Assembly (NCBI RefSeq): GCF_000002985.6
Contig: NC_003284.9
Span: 16,244,001-16,308,000, forward strand
Reading direction: 5' to 3'
Source: Caenorhabditis elegans
Taxonomy: Eukaryota; Nematoda; Chromadorea; Rhabditida; Rhabditidae
DNA length: 64,000 bases
A model generated the notes under the pieces. The model had not been told where the DNA came from. It saw nothing but the letters and a program-made list of their open reading frames with translations, and did no database searches. This document shows positions 41,801 through 53,139 of this stretch, piece after piece. A program made the translations under genes and the position numbers. Position 1 is the stretch's first letter; every line of letters starts with the position of its first letter.

Positions 41801-44800
41801 AAAAGAAAATGCGTTGGTATTAGAGATTTTTATACATTAAAAAAAATACTTTCAACAACAGAGAACAATGAAAAATTGCAATGATAAAATTTTTTGGATT
41901 GTGAAGATTTTTGAATTTTTTTGAATATTATAAAAACAAAGAAATTTTTTAAAAATGAGAAGAGAAAAACACTGAAAGGAAATTAACCAGACTAGTAATT
42001 GAAATGACGACGAAACGTTGAGAAATGAAGTGCTAAAACAAAAGGAGGCAGCAATGAATGTCTATGAATTTGTCATATTATTGGCGTTGAAAATACGGAA
42101 GAGATGAGCATTTGGTAGTTTTTTAGAACTGTTTAGCTCGTAGCACTTTGACAACTTCTGTGTCGTCTCGGTAGAACATGCTGGAAATTTATGAATTGAA
42201 TGTTTTGTAGTAGGTTTTGATTTTATTCATTTTATAATTAATCCAAGAAGTAACTTTAAAAATGGATTAAAAACCCCCAAAACAAGTCAGGTAGAGGTGG
42301 AGCCTATTATTGATTTTTCTTTTACTTGAAAATTTTTTAAGATATCCGGGGCAAATTTTCTTGATTTTTTTTTGTTTTCAGTACAGGGTGGTCCATTATT
42401 ATACAGGGTGGCCCATAATTATACAGGGTGGTCCATAACTATACAGGGTGGTCCATAATTATACAGGGTGGTCCATAATTGAACAGGGTGGTTCATAATT
42501 ATACAGGGTGGTCCATAATTATACAGGGTGGTCCATTATCATAATTATGGACCACCCTGTATTTCCCCACATCCACTACTCATTTTTCAAGCCAAAACAT
42601 ATTTAAAAAACTTACCATCGTCTTGTTGGAGGTCTTGGTGGTGGTTCTTCAAATTCCTCCTTTTTGCCATCATCACAGTTTCTATCATCTTTAGTGTCCT
42701 GGCAAAGTTGCTCTAGGATTTGGAAATGACGCTGGCGGCGGTTATGGCTGGATTCCATTTTTTGGCGAGTGTTTTGGGCTTTCTGAAAGCTTGTACTTGT
42801 ATAATTAAAGAAAAAGAGAGCAAACAGTAAGAGAAGTGTTTAATTTCAAGAACATAAAATCTGATCTAGACAAGGGGGTTTTATAAGGATGACAGCATAC
42901 AGAAATCAACACCAGTGAGACCACGTGCAGGTGGAATTCGACCGACTTCCAGCCCCCATTTCTTGCATTATTTTACGAGGTTTCATCAAAATGGGGTACT
43001 AGCACCTGATCTCATCACCTCATCGTTTTCTGTGTTTTTTATGACGTTCAGCGAATCGCTTGCAATGAGGAAGCAAGAATTGGACCCAACGCAAAAAAAG
43101 AAATTAAAGAATATATTTTGTAAAATTATGATGAAAAATTTCATTAGGAACTTTTTTATATTTTGATAGATATGAAAGTAAGGAACCGACTTTGGTAACC
43201 ACCCAAAACGTGACAATTCAAAGAACGTAGTGTTTTTATTGTTGTTTTAGTGCGGTGATGACATCAAGGACTTTAGGACACGAAAAAATTACGTCAGATG
43301 ATGGTAGCTTCTAGATTCTTCAGAAATGGTCACTGTTTATTTAGGATTTGTTATCCAAAAACAGTTTTAGTAGTTTTCTTGTTTTGCCAGTTAAATAGAA
43401 CTATTTAACTGGCAAAACAAAACAACTACTAAAACTGTTTTTGGATAACAAATCCTAAATAAATCCTAATTTAATTGGCACTGTGATTTTTAATTTCCTA
43501 AAGAATTCGGTACAACTTGGGGAGCATTAAAGGTGGACTACACCCTGTGGAGAAATTGCTTTAAAACATGCCTATGGGGCCACATTGACCAAATATCATG
43601 ATAAAAAAAATTAAAAAAATTTTCTAGATTTTATATGATTTTTTTGAAAATTGAAAAAATCTCAGTTTTCCCCTAATTATATTTGAATTTCCGCCAATTG
43701 AATTCGTTCGTTGGAGCGCGCTTGCATTATTTTCATTAATTTTTTATTAATTATTTTCATTATTTCACTGATTTTCTTCATTTTTTGGGGGTTTTAATCG
43801 GAAAATAAATGAAATAAACAGGAATATCCAAAATTTTTATTGAAAAGTAACTGACAATGCCTAAAACTCTGAATAAGACTAATTTCAGGCTCGTCGTCGT
43901 CGGATCGCATAATTTCAAAGTTTTACGCACTTTCAACGACTTTTTAACAAACATTCTGCATTTATCTTGTTTATTTCATTTATTTTCCGATAAAAAAACC
44001 CCAAAAAATGAATAAAATCAGTGAAATAATGACAATAAATTAAAAAAAAATAATCAAAATGCAAATGCAAGCGCGCTCCAACGAACGAATTCAATTGGCG
44101 GAAATTCAAATATAATTAGGGGAAAACTGAGATTTTTTCAATTTTCAAAAAATCATATAAAATCTAGAAAATTTTTTTAATTTTTTTAATCATGATATTC
44201 GGTCATTGTGACCCCGTAGGCGTGTTTTAAAACAATTTCCCCACAGGGTGTAGTCCACTTTAAGTGGAAAACTTTTGATTTTTTGTTGCAATGATTTTGA
44301 AATTAGTAATGAGACTAGATTTACGAGTTTAAATGAGATTGCAGAACAAAAGATAAATTCAAGAAAATTTGATACTGTGCCGTAAGAGGCTAGATAAAAT
44401 AGACGAAAGTGTCTTTTTTTTTTGAAATTTTTTTCAGACGAAACTTTCAAAAACTCCCACCCGAATGTCTACAAAAAATCTAATTGAAAACTGATGAAAT
44501 CCATTTTACTCCCAAAATAAATAGTCTTATTGAAAAACTTTCAGTTTGCAATCCGAGCACACGTATAAACAAATAGACACCACCATCGCACAAAATATGA
44601 AAAAACTCCGTTTTTTTCGGACTGAAACCCTCATGGTTGTGTTTCAATTTTTGATTTTTCAAAATTTGAAAAAGATATAAAATTGAGAAAACAACATAAA
44701 AAACGAAGATGCATGTTGTTAATCTCGCTGTTCAAAATAAATGGCTTAACACTGGTGGGGATCAGTGAGCACATGATTGAAAAAAATGTGAAAATTTAGA

Positions 44801-47800
44801 ATGTAGAGCTGGTGATTATGTTGGGATTACTTTTCTGTAACTTTGATAGTGAGTACCGGGGTTTGAATCGCTTAAAAATTCCGAGAGGTAAAAAGTTGTT
44901 TCGGTCTGAATGGGCGGACTATATGTTTTGGGGTTTTCCATGTATAATTTTAAATATACGGAATTTTGGGTACTTATGTAGTAGCCGTACCCCAAAAATT
45001 ATATCCGTGAAAAAAATTACCGTGACCTACAAATGATGAACTTATTAGGTCAATCTAATAATGCAACGAATCCTTTTGATTACATCACTACTACTTAAAA
45101 TAAAATAAGTTGAGCATTTTTTTGGGATACCAAATTCCGTAATGAGACTTAACAAAATGCTATTAAAATGAAATATGGGTCTTACACGGAAAATATGGTA
45201 TCTAAATAATTTTACGTAACTTTTCAAAACTGAACCTAAAAGTTACTCCTCCTAGCCTGTTCACACAACCTACCCACTCAGACGGAATGCAACTAAATGA
45301 CTCGTCGTTTTCACAGTCTTTACAATTCTTTGCATTTCGTTTGATTAACAAAATTGCTCAGGTTTTTTCGTTCCGTGTTCAATCGCTAAACTAACATGTG
45401 GGGTTACTTGGTCACTGGTTTGCAACCACTCAATGTTTGACAGCGAGTCATTTGGCAGATAAAAATAGAAAATCGCATGAAACGGGGGGTTGAGCTGGTG
45501 TCGGCACAAAAAGTGGATGCACTTTTTTAAAGGGAAGTATTTTGAGTAGCACATCTAAATATTCTCATTCATTTTTAAGGCGGAAGCCGTGTTTTGCAAT
45601 AACATGGGGAGAAAGAACAAAAACATAAACATTGTGAAAACAGGAAAAAGGCTAGGTTCAGATTTTTTGAAGAAACGCAATAAGGGGTTCAGTTTTTAAA
45701 CCAGGAAGCTTGAAAAATCTTAAAAGAATGAGTTAGGGCTTTTATCTCGGCGCCGGTGAGGCGCCTCAAACAGCCTCACGCCACCACTAACGCATGTACA
45801 GTGCGGCGCGGAACCCAGAATGTGTCGGCCGCTTTCAAATAACCATCTTTCGCACTATGTTGCGCAATATAGCGTTGCGCAAACTACGATGTGCAGCCGT
45901 AAATCCTACTTACGCAAACACCTGAGTTCACGCCAATATGCACAGCGCGGCGACCGGCGACGGCGAAATTTCAAAATTGTTCAATTTTTAGAACCTAAAA
46001 GAAAAGAAAAGAGGAAAAGGAAAAAACGGGTGAAAAAAAATATACAAACAAAGTAATAGAATGAACGGTTTTTTTTTGGGACGAGACCCTATCTAAATAA
46101 ATCCGTGTTCTATAAAATTTGAGTCTTAGAAATTGAAATTTTTCAAAAACACATTAATGCAGTTTTCAAAAATGATTAAAACATGGCAAACTAATTGACC
46201 AAAGGCTAACCGTAAAAATGTTCCTAAAACCAGGAAGTGGGGTTTTTATTCTATTTTTAATTCAATTAGAAATTTTTTGGAATGTAGGAACTGTTAGAAT
46301 ATGACCTTGCCGCGCGAATTTTGGAAACCGTTTTTGTTACACTGAAAAAAAAAATTGTGCCTTGCGAAGCACACGGTCCGATCGAACTGGGGGTAGAATA
46401 TGACTCATTTTTTGTTCTCAAAAAAAATTCATGACAACAAAACTTTCAAAACTATTTTATTCTGAGATCATAGAATCATTCAAAGATCATAAAAAACGAC
46501 TAGGTTTTATCAACAGTTGAAAATTTTTTAAGATGTGTTAAGTATATAAATCGCAGATTTTCAACGGTAAAAAAATGTTCACTTCGGAATGTGAAGACCG
46601 GAACAGACAAAAAAGTGGCAATGAGGTCATTTTTTGCAACGCCTCTACACAACATTTTGGCTTTGCGTTCAAGGACGAATTCGTCGAGAGAAAAAGAGAC
46701 GAACATTCTACTATTTTTTTCGGCAGTTTTACGAGTGAAAAACTTTGAAACCACGTGTAGCAGACATTTTGACGGCGTGACCATCTGATTCTAGACAACT
46801 CTACCTTATCAACACATTTTATGATTTGCAAGTGGTAGGAAGGAGTCAAAAGTTCAAGGTTTTGTTTTTTCAGTGGAGAAAATGAAAAGTGGAACATTTA
46901 CACTGGCATTTGAACAACAAAAATACAGTATTTCGATGAAAGAGAAAATTGCAGGCAATAATAAACCATTTTCAGAATTTTTCTTGGTTTTTGATGTTTG
47001 ACACAAAAACCAATTTTGGTGTGGAAAAAATGTGTGTTTGGAATGTTTTTGACGATGACAATTGATAAATAATAGAGACGTTTTATATTTCTCCAAACCT
47101 TTGTATTGCCAAAAAAACTATGTATTGTGTTTTTTGAGTTTCAGAAAGGTTTTTAGGAAAAAACAGGGAACGGAAAACAATTGGCAATAATGATAGCACG
47201 GCTAATAAATTTTCCAACTTTTGAAAGATTTTTACCATTCTTGATCTACTACATATAAACCGAACCAAAAAGAATGCGGCTTAGATTTTCGAAATTTTCA
47301 GTGATTTAAAGATTTACTCACTCTTAAAAAAATTTTTGAATGATAAAAGTTTCTCGTTTTCATATTTTTAGATTTTAAAGTACTCATTTTTGTTAAATTT
47401 CAAATTGTTTTAAATTACTCAAAAAATGACATGAAAAATGACGCTGAAAACAATTCATCTTTAAACGATTAAAGGTGGGGTACCGAAATTTGAAACTTTG
47501 TTTTTTAGACCCAAAATGGTTTAAAACTACCACATTTTGTAATGAGACGTTCTGAAAATGTTTCAAAAAAAAAAACAGTTATGGCCGCTCAAAGTTTTGG
47601 AAAAATGTCCCATTTTTAGCTAAAATCTCAAATTTTGAAAGCTTCTCGGTGTCACAGCGGTTGGAACTTAATTTTAATTCCATTGTCGTTTTTATATGCA
47701 TGTGTTGGCATTTTATTTCGTGTTATTTTGTCAATTGAAATCCTTTTTCGGTCGATGTGGGCACAAACAACTTTGAGCGGCCATAACTTTTTTTTGAAAT

Positions 47801-48971
47801 ATTTTCAAAACGTTTCATTACAAAATTTGGTAGTTTTGGACCATTTTGGGTTCAAAAAGCAAAGTCTCAAATTTCGGTACTCCACCTTTAAATTAAAAAT
47901 TAATTCACCTAAAGCTAGCTAAATTTTTTTTGTACCACAATGTGCCAAAATTACAATATAAGAGGTTTTAACTAACTTTTGACTATAAACAGTGAGTTAT
48001 AAAAACAGTCTGGGATTTTTAACAGATAAGAAAAAAGTAGTCCACTATTTCAACTGAGTAAACCAACAAAACCCCTCTCACCTTCACTAGTTTCCGACCC
48101 ATTGATACAGTGGACTTGTTATATTTTGATTGTAAAGGGAATACACTTTGCATACGTCGACGTCGTTCTTCACTGTCGCAGATGCGTGGGACTTTGCAAG
48201 GTGTAGCAGTTGATGAAGAGGACGAGGTTGTGGTGTCCAGTTCCTCCTACAAAAAGCTACTGGTTTTCTATTCAGTGTTTTTTTATTAAAGGGGTTTGTC
48301 GGTTTTTGTAGGTTTTTGCTGTGACTTGCATAAAACATGGTGAACAGAAAAAAAATATTAGATATTGCAAAATTTTAAAATCTAAAATTTAAAGGACTTC
48401 TTTTGTAGAAAATTCACCTCAAATTTTATTTACTTAAAAAAATGATCTGTAACATTTTTTATGTTCAGAAATAAAAATTTCAGCCTAACAAGAGAAATTT
48501 TAAATACCTTTTCATAAAAACAATGACATTTTAAATTTTACTTTTTTTGAAGGTTTAAAAAAGGCTTGAAAAATTGATTTTTAGTTTTTTTTCATTTCCT
48601 TTTTATTTTTAAAATCTCCAACATTATAACAATAGTTTTAGAAACTGAAAAAAAAGTGAGAACTGTTTCAGTTAATTTTTCCGAATTATCGCTGAAATCG
48701 TTCCTTGTAAATTTTTTTGAAACAGGCTTTATGCATGATTTTTCAAAATAAACTAACAGTTTGTATTAGATCTAAATCGAATATTTCATGTCAATTCGAC
48801 AATTGATTTCTATTACAAAATATCCTAAGCGCTTCATCAGAATTTACAAAAAAATGTTTAAATCCAACCAATTCCAATTCCCGTATCAAAACTCACCATA
48901 ATCCCACTGTCCTCAGATTTTGTGCTATTTTCGGCTTGGAGCCTAGTTGATTTGAATGAATTGGGTCTCAT
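38806..48971 (-). CDS. Unrecognised gene with two alternative 3' ends
   Basis: The minus-strand 5' exons are 48897-48971 (ATG; acceptor ATTCAG just upstream), 48082-48246 and 42616-42782, in phase. They encode a Ser/Thr- and Arg-rich N-terminus (TTTSSSSSTATP, SEERRRRMQSVFPLQ, SHNRRQRHFQILEQLCQD) ending in the Pro-rich EEPPPRPPTRR. The split last codon (TG) can join two different downstream sets through a C. The proximal exon 42123-42180 (MFYRDDTEVVKVLRAKQF, stop) gives 154 aa. The distal exons 39081-39180, 38923-39026 and 38806-38875 (KKDVLDYKDARCTSEQESDF ... THNCSSLNNTIRKVQRIIKK ... VNVTNIGMLVDSYH, stop) give 226 aa. I know of no domain. The distal exons could be a separate gene, but the phase fit and shared strand favour one locus. 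The large introns (5.3 and 3.4 kb) are full of repeats and hold two tRNA-Glu genes. Confidence 0.6.
39722..39880 (+). other. Short open frame, possible remnant exon
   Basis: Starts MAGRKDICQRELINYVLCV, runs 49 codons and meets a GTGAGAG donor-like sequence at CGTCAA. It lies between sdc-1 and the degenerate sdc-1 3' copy. Composition is protein-like, but there is no recognised motif, no clear acceptor and no partner exon. Confidence 0.25.
39900..40110 (+). pseudogene. Degenerate copy of the sdc-1 last exon and 3' flank
   Basis: TGTAACATTTTTATAGCACCTGAAC...GGTCCATCATACTGAAGA...GATGA resembles the acceptor and start of sdc-1 exon 14 (38100-38150). The sequence after about 40000 resembles the sdc-1 3' flank (38365-38475), including AAAACT...CTCAAGCTATAAACATT. 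Frameshifts and a deletion of about 150 bp remove the coding part. Confidence 0.6.
40300..40870 (-). repeat. Inverted segmental duplication, right arm
   Basis: Near-identical reverse complement of 29320-29860, including the tRNA-Glu and its 3' flank. It is part of a longer inverted block that runs to about 41400 and resembles the plus-strand modules at 28.4-29.0 and 29.8-30.3 kb. It lies in the 3.4-kb intron of the facing minus-strand gene. Confidence 0.85.
40323..40394 (-). tRNA. tRNA-Glu (anticodon CTC)
   Basis: 72 nt, identical over its whole length to the gene at 27296-27367, with the two D-loop Gs intact (CTAGTGGTTAGG on the minus strand). Acceptor, anticodon and T stems are perfect. 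It should be functional. Confidence 0.95.
41295..41366 (-). tRNA. tRNA-Glu (anticodon CTC)
   Basis: 72 nt, same sequence as 40323-40394 and 27296-27367. It lies 900 bp from the previous copy, in the same direction, separated by one module. It should be functional. Confidence 0.95.
42382..42561. repeat. 20-bp tandem repeat, eight units plus one inverted unit
   Basis: The unit TACAGGGTGGTCCATAATTA (with small variants) repeats eight times from 42382. The array ends with the reverse complement (ATAATTATGGACCACCCTGTA, 42541-42561), so its last direct unit can fold with it into a near-perfect hairpin. It sits about 55 bp from a coding exon at 42616. Confidence 0.95.
43337..43462. repeat. Near-perfect 126-bp hairpin
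   Basis: Arms of about 62 bases (43337-43398 and 43401-43462) are complementary with only one or two mismatches, separated by two bases. At the centre CAGTTAAATAG pairs with CTATTTAACTG. It lies in an intron of the minus-strand gene. An arm this perfect implies recent origin or constant repair. Confidence 0.95.
43529..44262. mobile_element. AGGTGGACTACACCCTGTGG inverted-repeat element, copy 1
   Basis: Ends AAAGGTGGACTACACCCTG and CAGGGTGTAGTCCACTTTAA. Arms of roughly 300 bp are complementary (TTGGAGCGCGCTTGCATTATT with its complement) around a centre holding CTCGTCGTCGTCGGATCGCA. A second copy is nested in another element at 52330-53048. It has no coding capacity. Confidence 0.9.
44263..45739. 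other. Intron DNA, nothing further seen
   Basis: Part of the 5.3-kb intron 42783-48081 of the minus-strand gene. No splice-bounded coding stretch or RNA gene was recognised. Confidence 0.4.
45740..45965. repeat. GC-rich repeat, degraded copy 3
   Basis: GCGCGGAACCCAGAATGTGTC, GGCCGCTTTCAAATAACCATC and TATGTTGCGCAATATAGCG resemble the family at 14598-14830. A leading GGCGCCGGTGAGGCGCCTC hairpin is not seen in the other copies. Confidence 0.6.
45966..47469. other. Intron DNA with one unspliced minus-strand frame
   Basis: A minus-strand frame of 94 codons (46500-46784, starting MVTPSKCLLHVVSKFFTRK) is open and reasonably protein-like. It has no splice signals, poly(A) signal or recognised motif, and lies wholly inside an intron of the same strand. 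I do not call it a gene. Confidence 0.35.
47470..47891. mobile_element. AAAGGTGGGGTACCGAAATTTG inverted-repeat element
   Basis: Ends AAAGGTGGGGTACCGAAATT and AATTTCGGTACTCCACCTTT. Inner halves pair (CATTTTGTAATGAGACGTT with AACGTTTCATTACAAAATT; AGTTATGGCCGCTCAAAG with its complement). It shares GTGTCACAGCGGTTGGAA with the outer element at 51821-53139, so they are related families. Confidence 0.85.
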
Positions 48972-49365
48972 CGAGCGTTGACTGAATAAATATCTGAGTC
49001 ATAGAGAATGGATTAGCAAAGTGTGAGATGGAGCACGCACAACAAAAAAAGCAAAGGAGCACTTTAATCGGTCGCGACGCGGATGAAAAAAAAAAGACAC
49101 AAGAAGAGAACAAAAATAGAAAACGACGGCGGAAAAGCTTGAGGGTTGATGGTGTTTCCAGGATCAAACACTGACATAACGTATTTGGTGCAAGGCCGGA
49201 GATGAAAACACAAAATGAGAATTGAGTGGAGGTGGATGACAAAATTAGTTGGGATGGCTGAGCAAATTGGCTGGAAAAATAAATAAATTGTTTGTGAAAC
49301 TCATTAAAGATATCAAATGTTTCAAAAAAAATATACGAAAGTTTTAAAACATCTTTTAACCTTAG

Positions 49366-49806
49366 AGGTGAAGTGGCGCCAATTGGGGAAAATGTTAAAA
49401 ACTACTCCCTTGGTGTCAAAATGATCGAATATCACAAAAAAACTTTTCAAACAATTTTTTGAAAATTTTTTATTTACTGTCAAAAAGTGACAATTACTTT
49501 TTTTTGCCACTCATAATTTTTGCCACTCATAATTTTGGGAGTCGACCAAAAAAAAAATTTTTCCTGCATTTTTTATAATGTAATTTTGTTATAATTATTT
49601 GTATTAAAGAATTGTAGGGGTCGGAACATGCGACACTGCTCTTGATTTCCTAAAATGCTCATATTTTTCAAAAACTTGGCTATTCGCCAAACCGGAAATT
49701 TTGAAAAAAACTGAAATTTTTTTGAGAGTTTTATTATGATATTCTATCATTTTGGATCATTATAAGTACTTTTAGACAAACGCTCTACTAGCGCTACTCG
49801 ACCATT
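49366..49806. mobile_element. AGGTGGAGTAGCGCC inverted-repeat element, copy 4
   Basis: Starts AGGTGAAGTGGCGCCAATTGG and ends CTAGCGCTACTCGACC. The interior matches copies 1-3 (GACTGTCAAAAAGTGACAATTA-like and GTAGGGGTCGGAACATGCG). The terminal repeats are more worn than in copies 2 and 3. Confidence 0.8.
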
Positions 49807-51177
49807 AATGAACAATTTGACACGTTTTCGATAAAAATTTTTTTTGAAAAAAATAAATTTAACCTGAAAAAAGGGCTCCGTTTTTATAGAGTTACTTTGA
49901 TTCAATAATTTTAGAAACATATTAGTAGCTTTAAACAATGTTCATGTTGACACTACCCTCATTTAAGTTTCCTGCCATATCATATCACTAACGACTGTTA
50001 AAAAATAGTTCTGTGCCACTTTAAGTTTTTAGAACTCATTTCATAGATTTTTTTCTGATTCAACAACAAATGATAAAATTTTATAGTCATACAAAAACGA
50101 CTTTTTATAATGTGAGAAATAACTATTCAAAGTGAAAGAAAGAGTTCCGAGTCTAAAAGAAAGCAACTAATCTAATAAACTAAACTAAATAATAAACTAA
50201 ACGAGACTTTCAAAAATATGTGAAAAATGTGTATTTGAAAATATTTATTAACATGAGTAAAAATTATAAAACCTAGCTTTCCAGTGTCTACACTACACTC
50301 TTCTGAATAAAAAAAACTAAAACTAAACATTCGAAATATGAGACTTTTGAGGACTTCTAGCAAACAAATAAATACGCTGCAAAAGTGGGCACCAGGCAAA
50401 ATGCAGTATTTTGGAGAATGTACTCGGAAGGATTTCAGATAGATTTTTCACAAATTTGGCTAGAATATTTTCGGTTATTCAAAACAGAAATCGGACACCA
50501 AAACACTGCACGAATAAAATGTATGATTGTTCCCTCCATGATTTGTGTTGGAAGAAGAGTCGTGCGACATTGGAGGAAAGAGAAAGAAAACGACAAAAAA
50601 AAGAGATGGATATGTTATGCTAGAGCGCAAGATATCTTTCCCGCGCATCGAAATTGAATGTCTTGGGGACCAAGGCTCTCATTTCTTTCATATTCTTGTA
50701 AAAAATGATGACGCTTTAAATAAATACACTTGTCAGGCTTTTTTCCTGATCCCCTAAATTTCACAGACTAGGCGTCAAAGTTCATTTCCGCATTTTTTAA
50801 GGAAGGGACAATAGAAATGAAAGTAACAAAGCATAGAAAACATATTCAAAGTTAAAATGTACCAGGTCGGGAGGAGAGTTAGAAGTGCAAAGTCGTTCTT
50901 TCTCGTGAGACTATTACTTTCAGATCGTTGAACACGTTAGGAGAAATGAGAACATGTAAAGGTCAGAGACAGTATTTTAAGAAAAACATATACGACACGG
51001 AGAATGAGCACACAACAATTATTTTGTGCTAAATTTTCAGAAAAATAGTAAAATTTACACCCACCAAATATTTTTAGTCTATGTTTTTGTAATGGGCTTT
51101 CCTAATAGTAAGTCTCAAAATATATACAAAAAAATTCACGTTGTATTTTTCAAATTTCAATAACATTTTCACGTGGT
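49807..51177. other. Intergenic, no gene seen
   Basis: Several overlapping plus-strand frames near 50385-50757 lie in different phases of the same DNA, without splice sites or codon bias. Nothing else was recognised. Confidence 0.4.
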
Positions 51178-51340
51178 GTCAAAGTGTCCCAGTTTGGTTT
51201 GACCGTCGAAAAATGCGGGAGAAGAGACGCAGACTTTTCAACTGATTTCGCATGGTTAAGAGTGTGCTGACGTCACATTTTCCTCGTGGAAAAATTCCCG
51301 CATATTATGTAGATCAAACCGCAATGAGACAGTTTTCAGA
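51178..51340. mobile_element. AATGCGGGA/TGACGTCA inverted-repeat element, copy 3
   Basis: TTTGGTTTGACCGTCGAAAAA, TGCGGGAGAAGAGACGCAGAC, GTGCTGACGTCACATTTTC and TTCCCGCATATTATGTAGATC in the same order as copies 1 and 2. The ends GGTTTGACC and GATCAAACC pair. Confidence 0.75.
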
Positions 51341-51820
51341 ACTCTCCAAAAAATTTTAAATATCTAATTTTTATCGAGAAACCATTGCCAATTTATTAAC
51401 ACATACAAAAAAAAATTGCAAAAGTATTGATGAAAAATTAACATGAAGTTTCAATAAATGTGTTGGAATTTGTTTAAAAAACTTTTTCGTATATCTTTGT
51501 GCGGACAAGAAACTAAACTGTGTTTAATTTTTCCTTAGTTAATTTTAGTGTCAATTTATTTTAAAAAAATTTCTGCTCACTTTTGGGCTCTAAAAATATC
51601 AAACTGGCTCCTAAAAAGACTTTTGCAGCATAGAAGAATTTTGAACTTGTGAAAAGTATACTCTTAACCGAAATACATAGTGAAAAATATAAAACAAAAA
51701 TATAATTAAAGAGGTTATAAAGAATTTAATTTTTTTTCAAAATTCAATTCACAGAGCACATCGGAGGATATTTCCGCTTTGGCTAGGAAACATTCCAAAT
51801 TAAAAACTGAACGTAAAACA

Positions 51821-53139
51821 TTAAAGGAGGTGTAGTTGAATTTTTTTATTGCTTTATTACACTAAAAATTGTCTGAAAACACCGAATTTAATAATGAAAC
51901 TTTTTGAAATCTTCTCAAAAAAAGTTATGGCGGCTTGAAAAATGCCCTAAAATTAGTTAAGATTTGGAATTTGACCGTCTTGTCAATGTCACAGCGGCTG
52001 GAAACAATTTTTTTGAAATCACCTTCAAATTTTGAGTATACCGTGCAATTATCTTGCGTTTTAAACTCGATTTAGGTACTTTAAATTCATTTACGAGAAG
52101 AGATTAAAGCAAATTTTTTACCAAATCTCTTCGTCCATCGACTTTAATATACCTAAATCGAGTCGAAAACGCAAGATGATAAAATGATTCTGAAAAATTT
52201 GACGGTAATTTCACACCAAAAAAAAATTATTTCCAACCGCTGTGACATTGACAAGTTGGGCAAATTTCACATTTTAAGTAATTTTAGGCCATTTTTTGAG
52301 CTGTCATAACTCTTTTTTGAGAAGTTTTTAAAGGTGGACTACACCCTGTGGGGAAATTGCTTTAAACACGCCTATGGGGTCACAATGACCGAATATCATG
52401 ATAAAAAATTTTTATAGATTTTTTATGATTTTTTGAAAATTGAAAAAATCTCAGTTTTCCCCTAATTCCTTTTTGAATTTCCGCCAATTGAACTCGTTTG
52501 TTGGAGCGCGCTTGCATTATTTTCGTTAATTTTTTTTTATTTATTTTTATTATTTCACTGATTTTTTCATTTTTTGAGGTTTTTAATCGGAAAATGAAAG
52601 AAATAAACAAGATAAATGCAGAATGTTTGTTAAAAAGTCGTTGAAAATGCGTGAAGCATTGAAATTATGCGATCCGACGACGACAAACCTGAAATTAGTA
52701 TTATTTAGAGTTTTAGGCATTTTCAGTTACTTTCTAATAAACATTTTGCATTTTTCTTGTTTATTTCTTTCATTTTCCGATGGAAAACGCCCAAAAAATG
52801 GAAAAATCAGTGATATAATGAAAATAAATAAAAATAATTAATGAAAATAATGCAAGCGCGCTCCAACGAACAAGTTCAATTGGCGGAAATTCAAAAAGAA
52901 ATTAGGGGAAAACTGAGATTTTTTTCAATTTTCAAAAAATCATATAAAATTTAGAAAAATTTTTAAAATTTTTTTTTATCATGATATTCGGTCATTGTGA
53001 CCCCACAGGCGTGTTTTAAAGCAATTTCTCCACAGGTGTCCACCTTTAAGAAGCTTCATTACGAAATTCTGTGTTTTCAGACAATGCTGAGTATAATAAA
53101 GCAAGAAACTTTTTTTTTAATTGACAACACCACCTTTAA
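51821..53139. mobile_element. Outer inverted-repeat element, interrupted by another element
   Basis: Ends TTAAAGGAGGTGTAGTTGAA and CAACACCACCTTTAA. The arms contain GTCAATGTCACAGCGGCTGG and CCGCTGTGACATTGACAAG. The right arm breaks at AACTCTTTTTTGAGAAGTTTT (52330) and resumes at AGAAGCTTCATTACGAAATTC (53049), corresponding to GAAACTTTTTGAAATCTTCTC in the left arm. The 719 bp between is a separate element. Confidence 0.85.
52330..53048. mobile_element. AGGTGGACTACACCCTGTGG element, copy 2 (nested)
   Basis: Starts AAAGGTGGACTACACCCTGTG and ends CACAGGTGTCCACCTTTAAG. The interior matches 43529-44262 throughout, including GTTGGAGCGCGCTTGCATT, its complement, and a GATCCGACGACGACAA centre in the opposite orientation. 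It is inserted in the right arm of the element at 51821-53139. Confidence 0.9.

Noticed and set aside
46500-46897. Minus-strand frames of 94-119 codons
   Set aside because: Unspliced, overlapping each other in different phases inside an intron, with no motif. Listed in the intron entry only.
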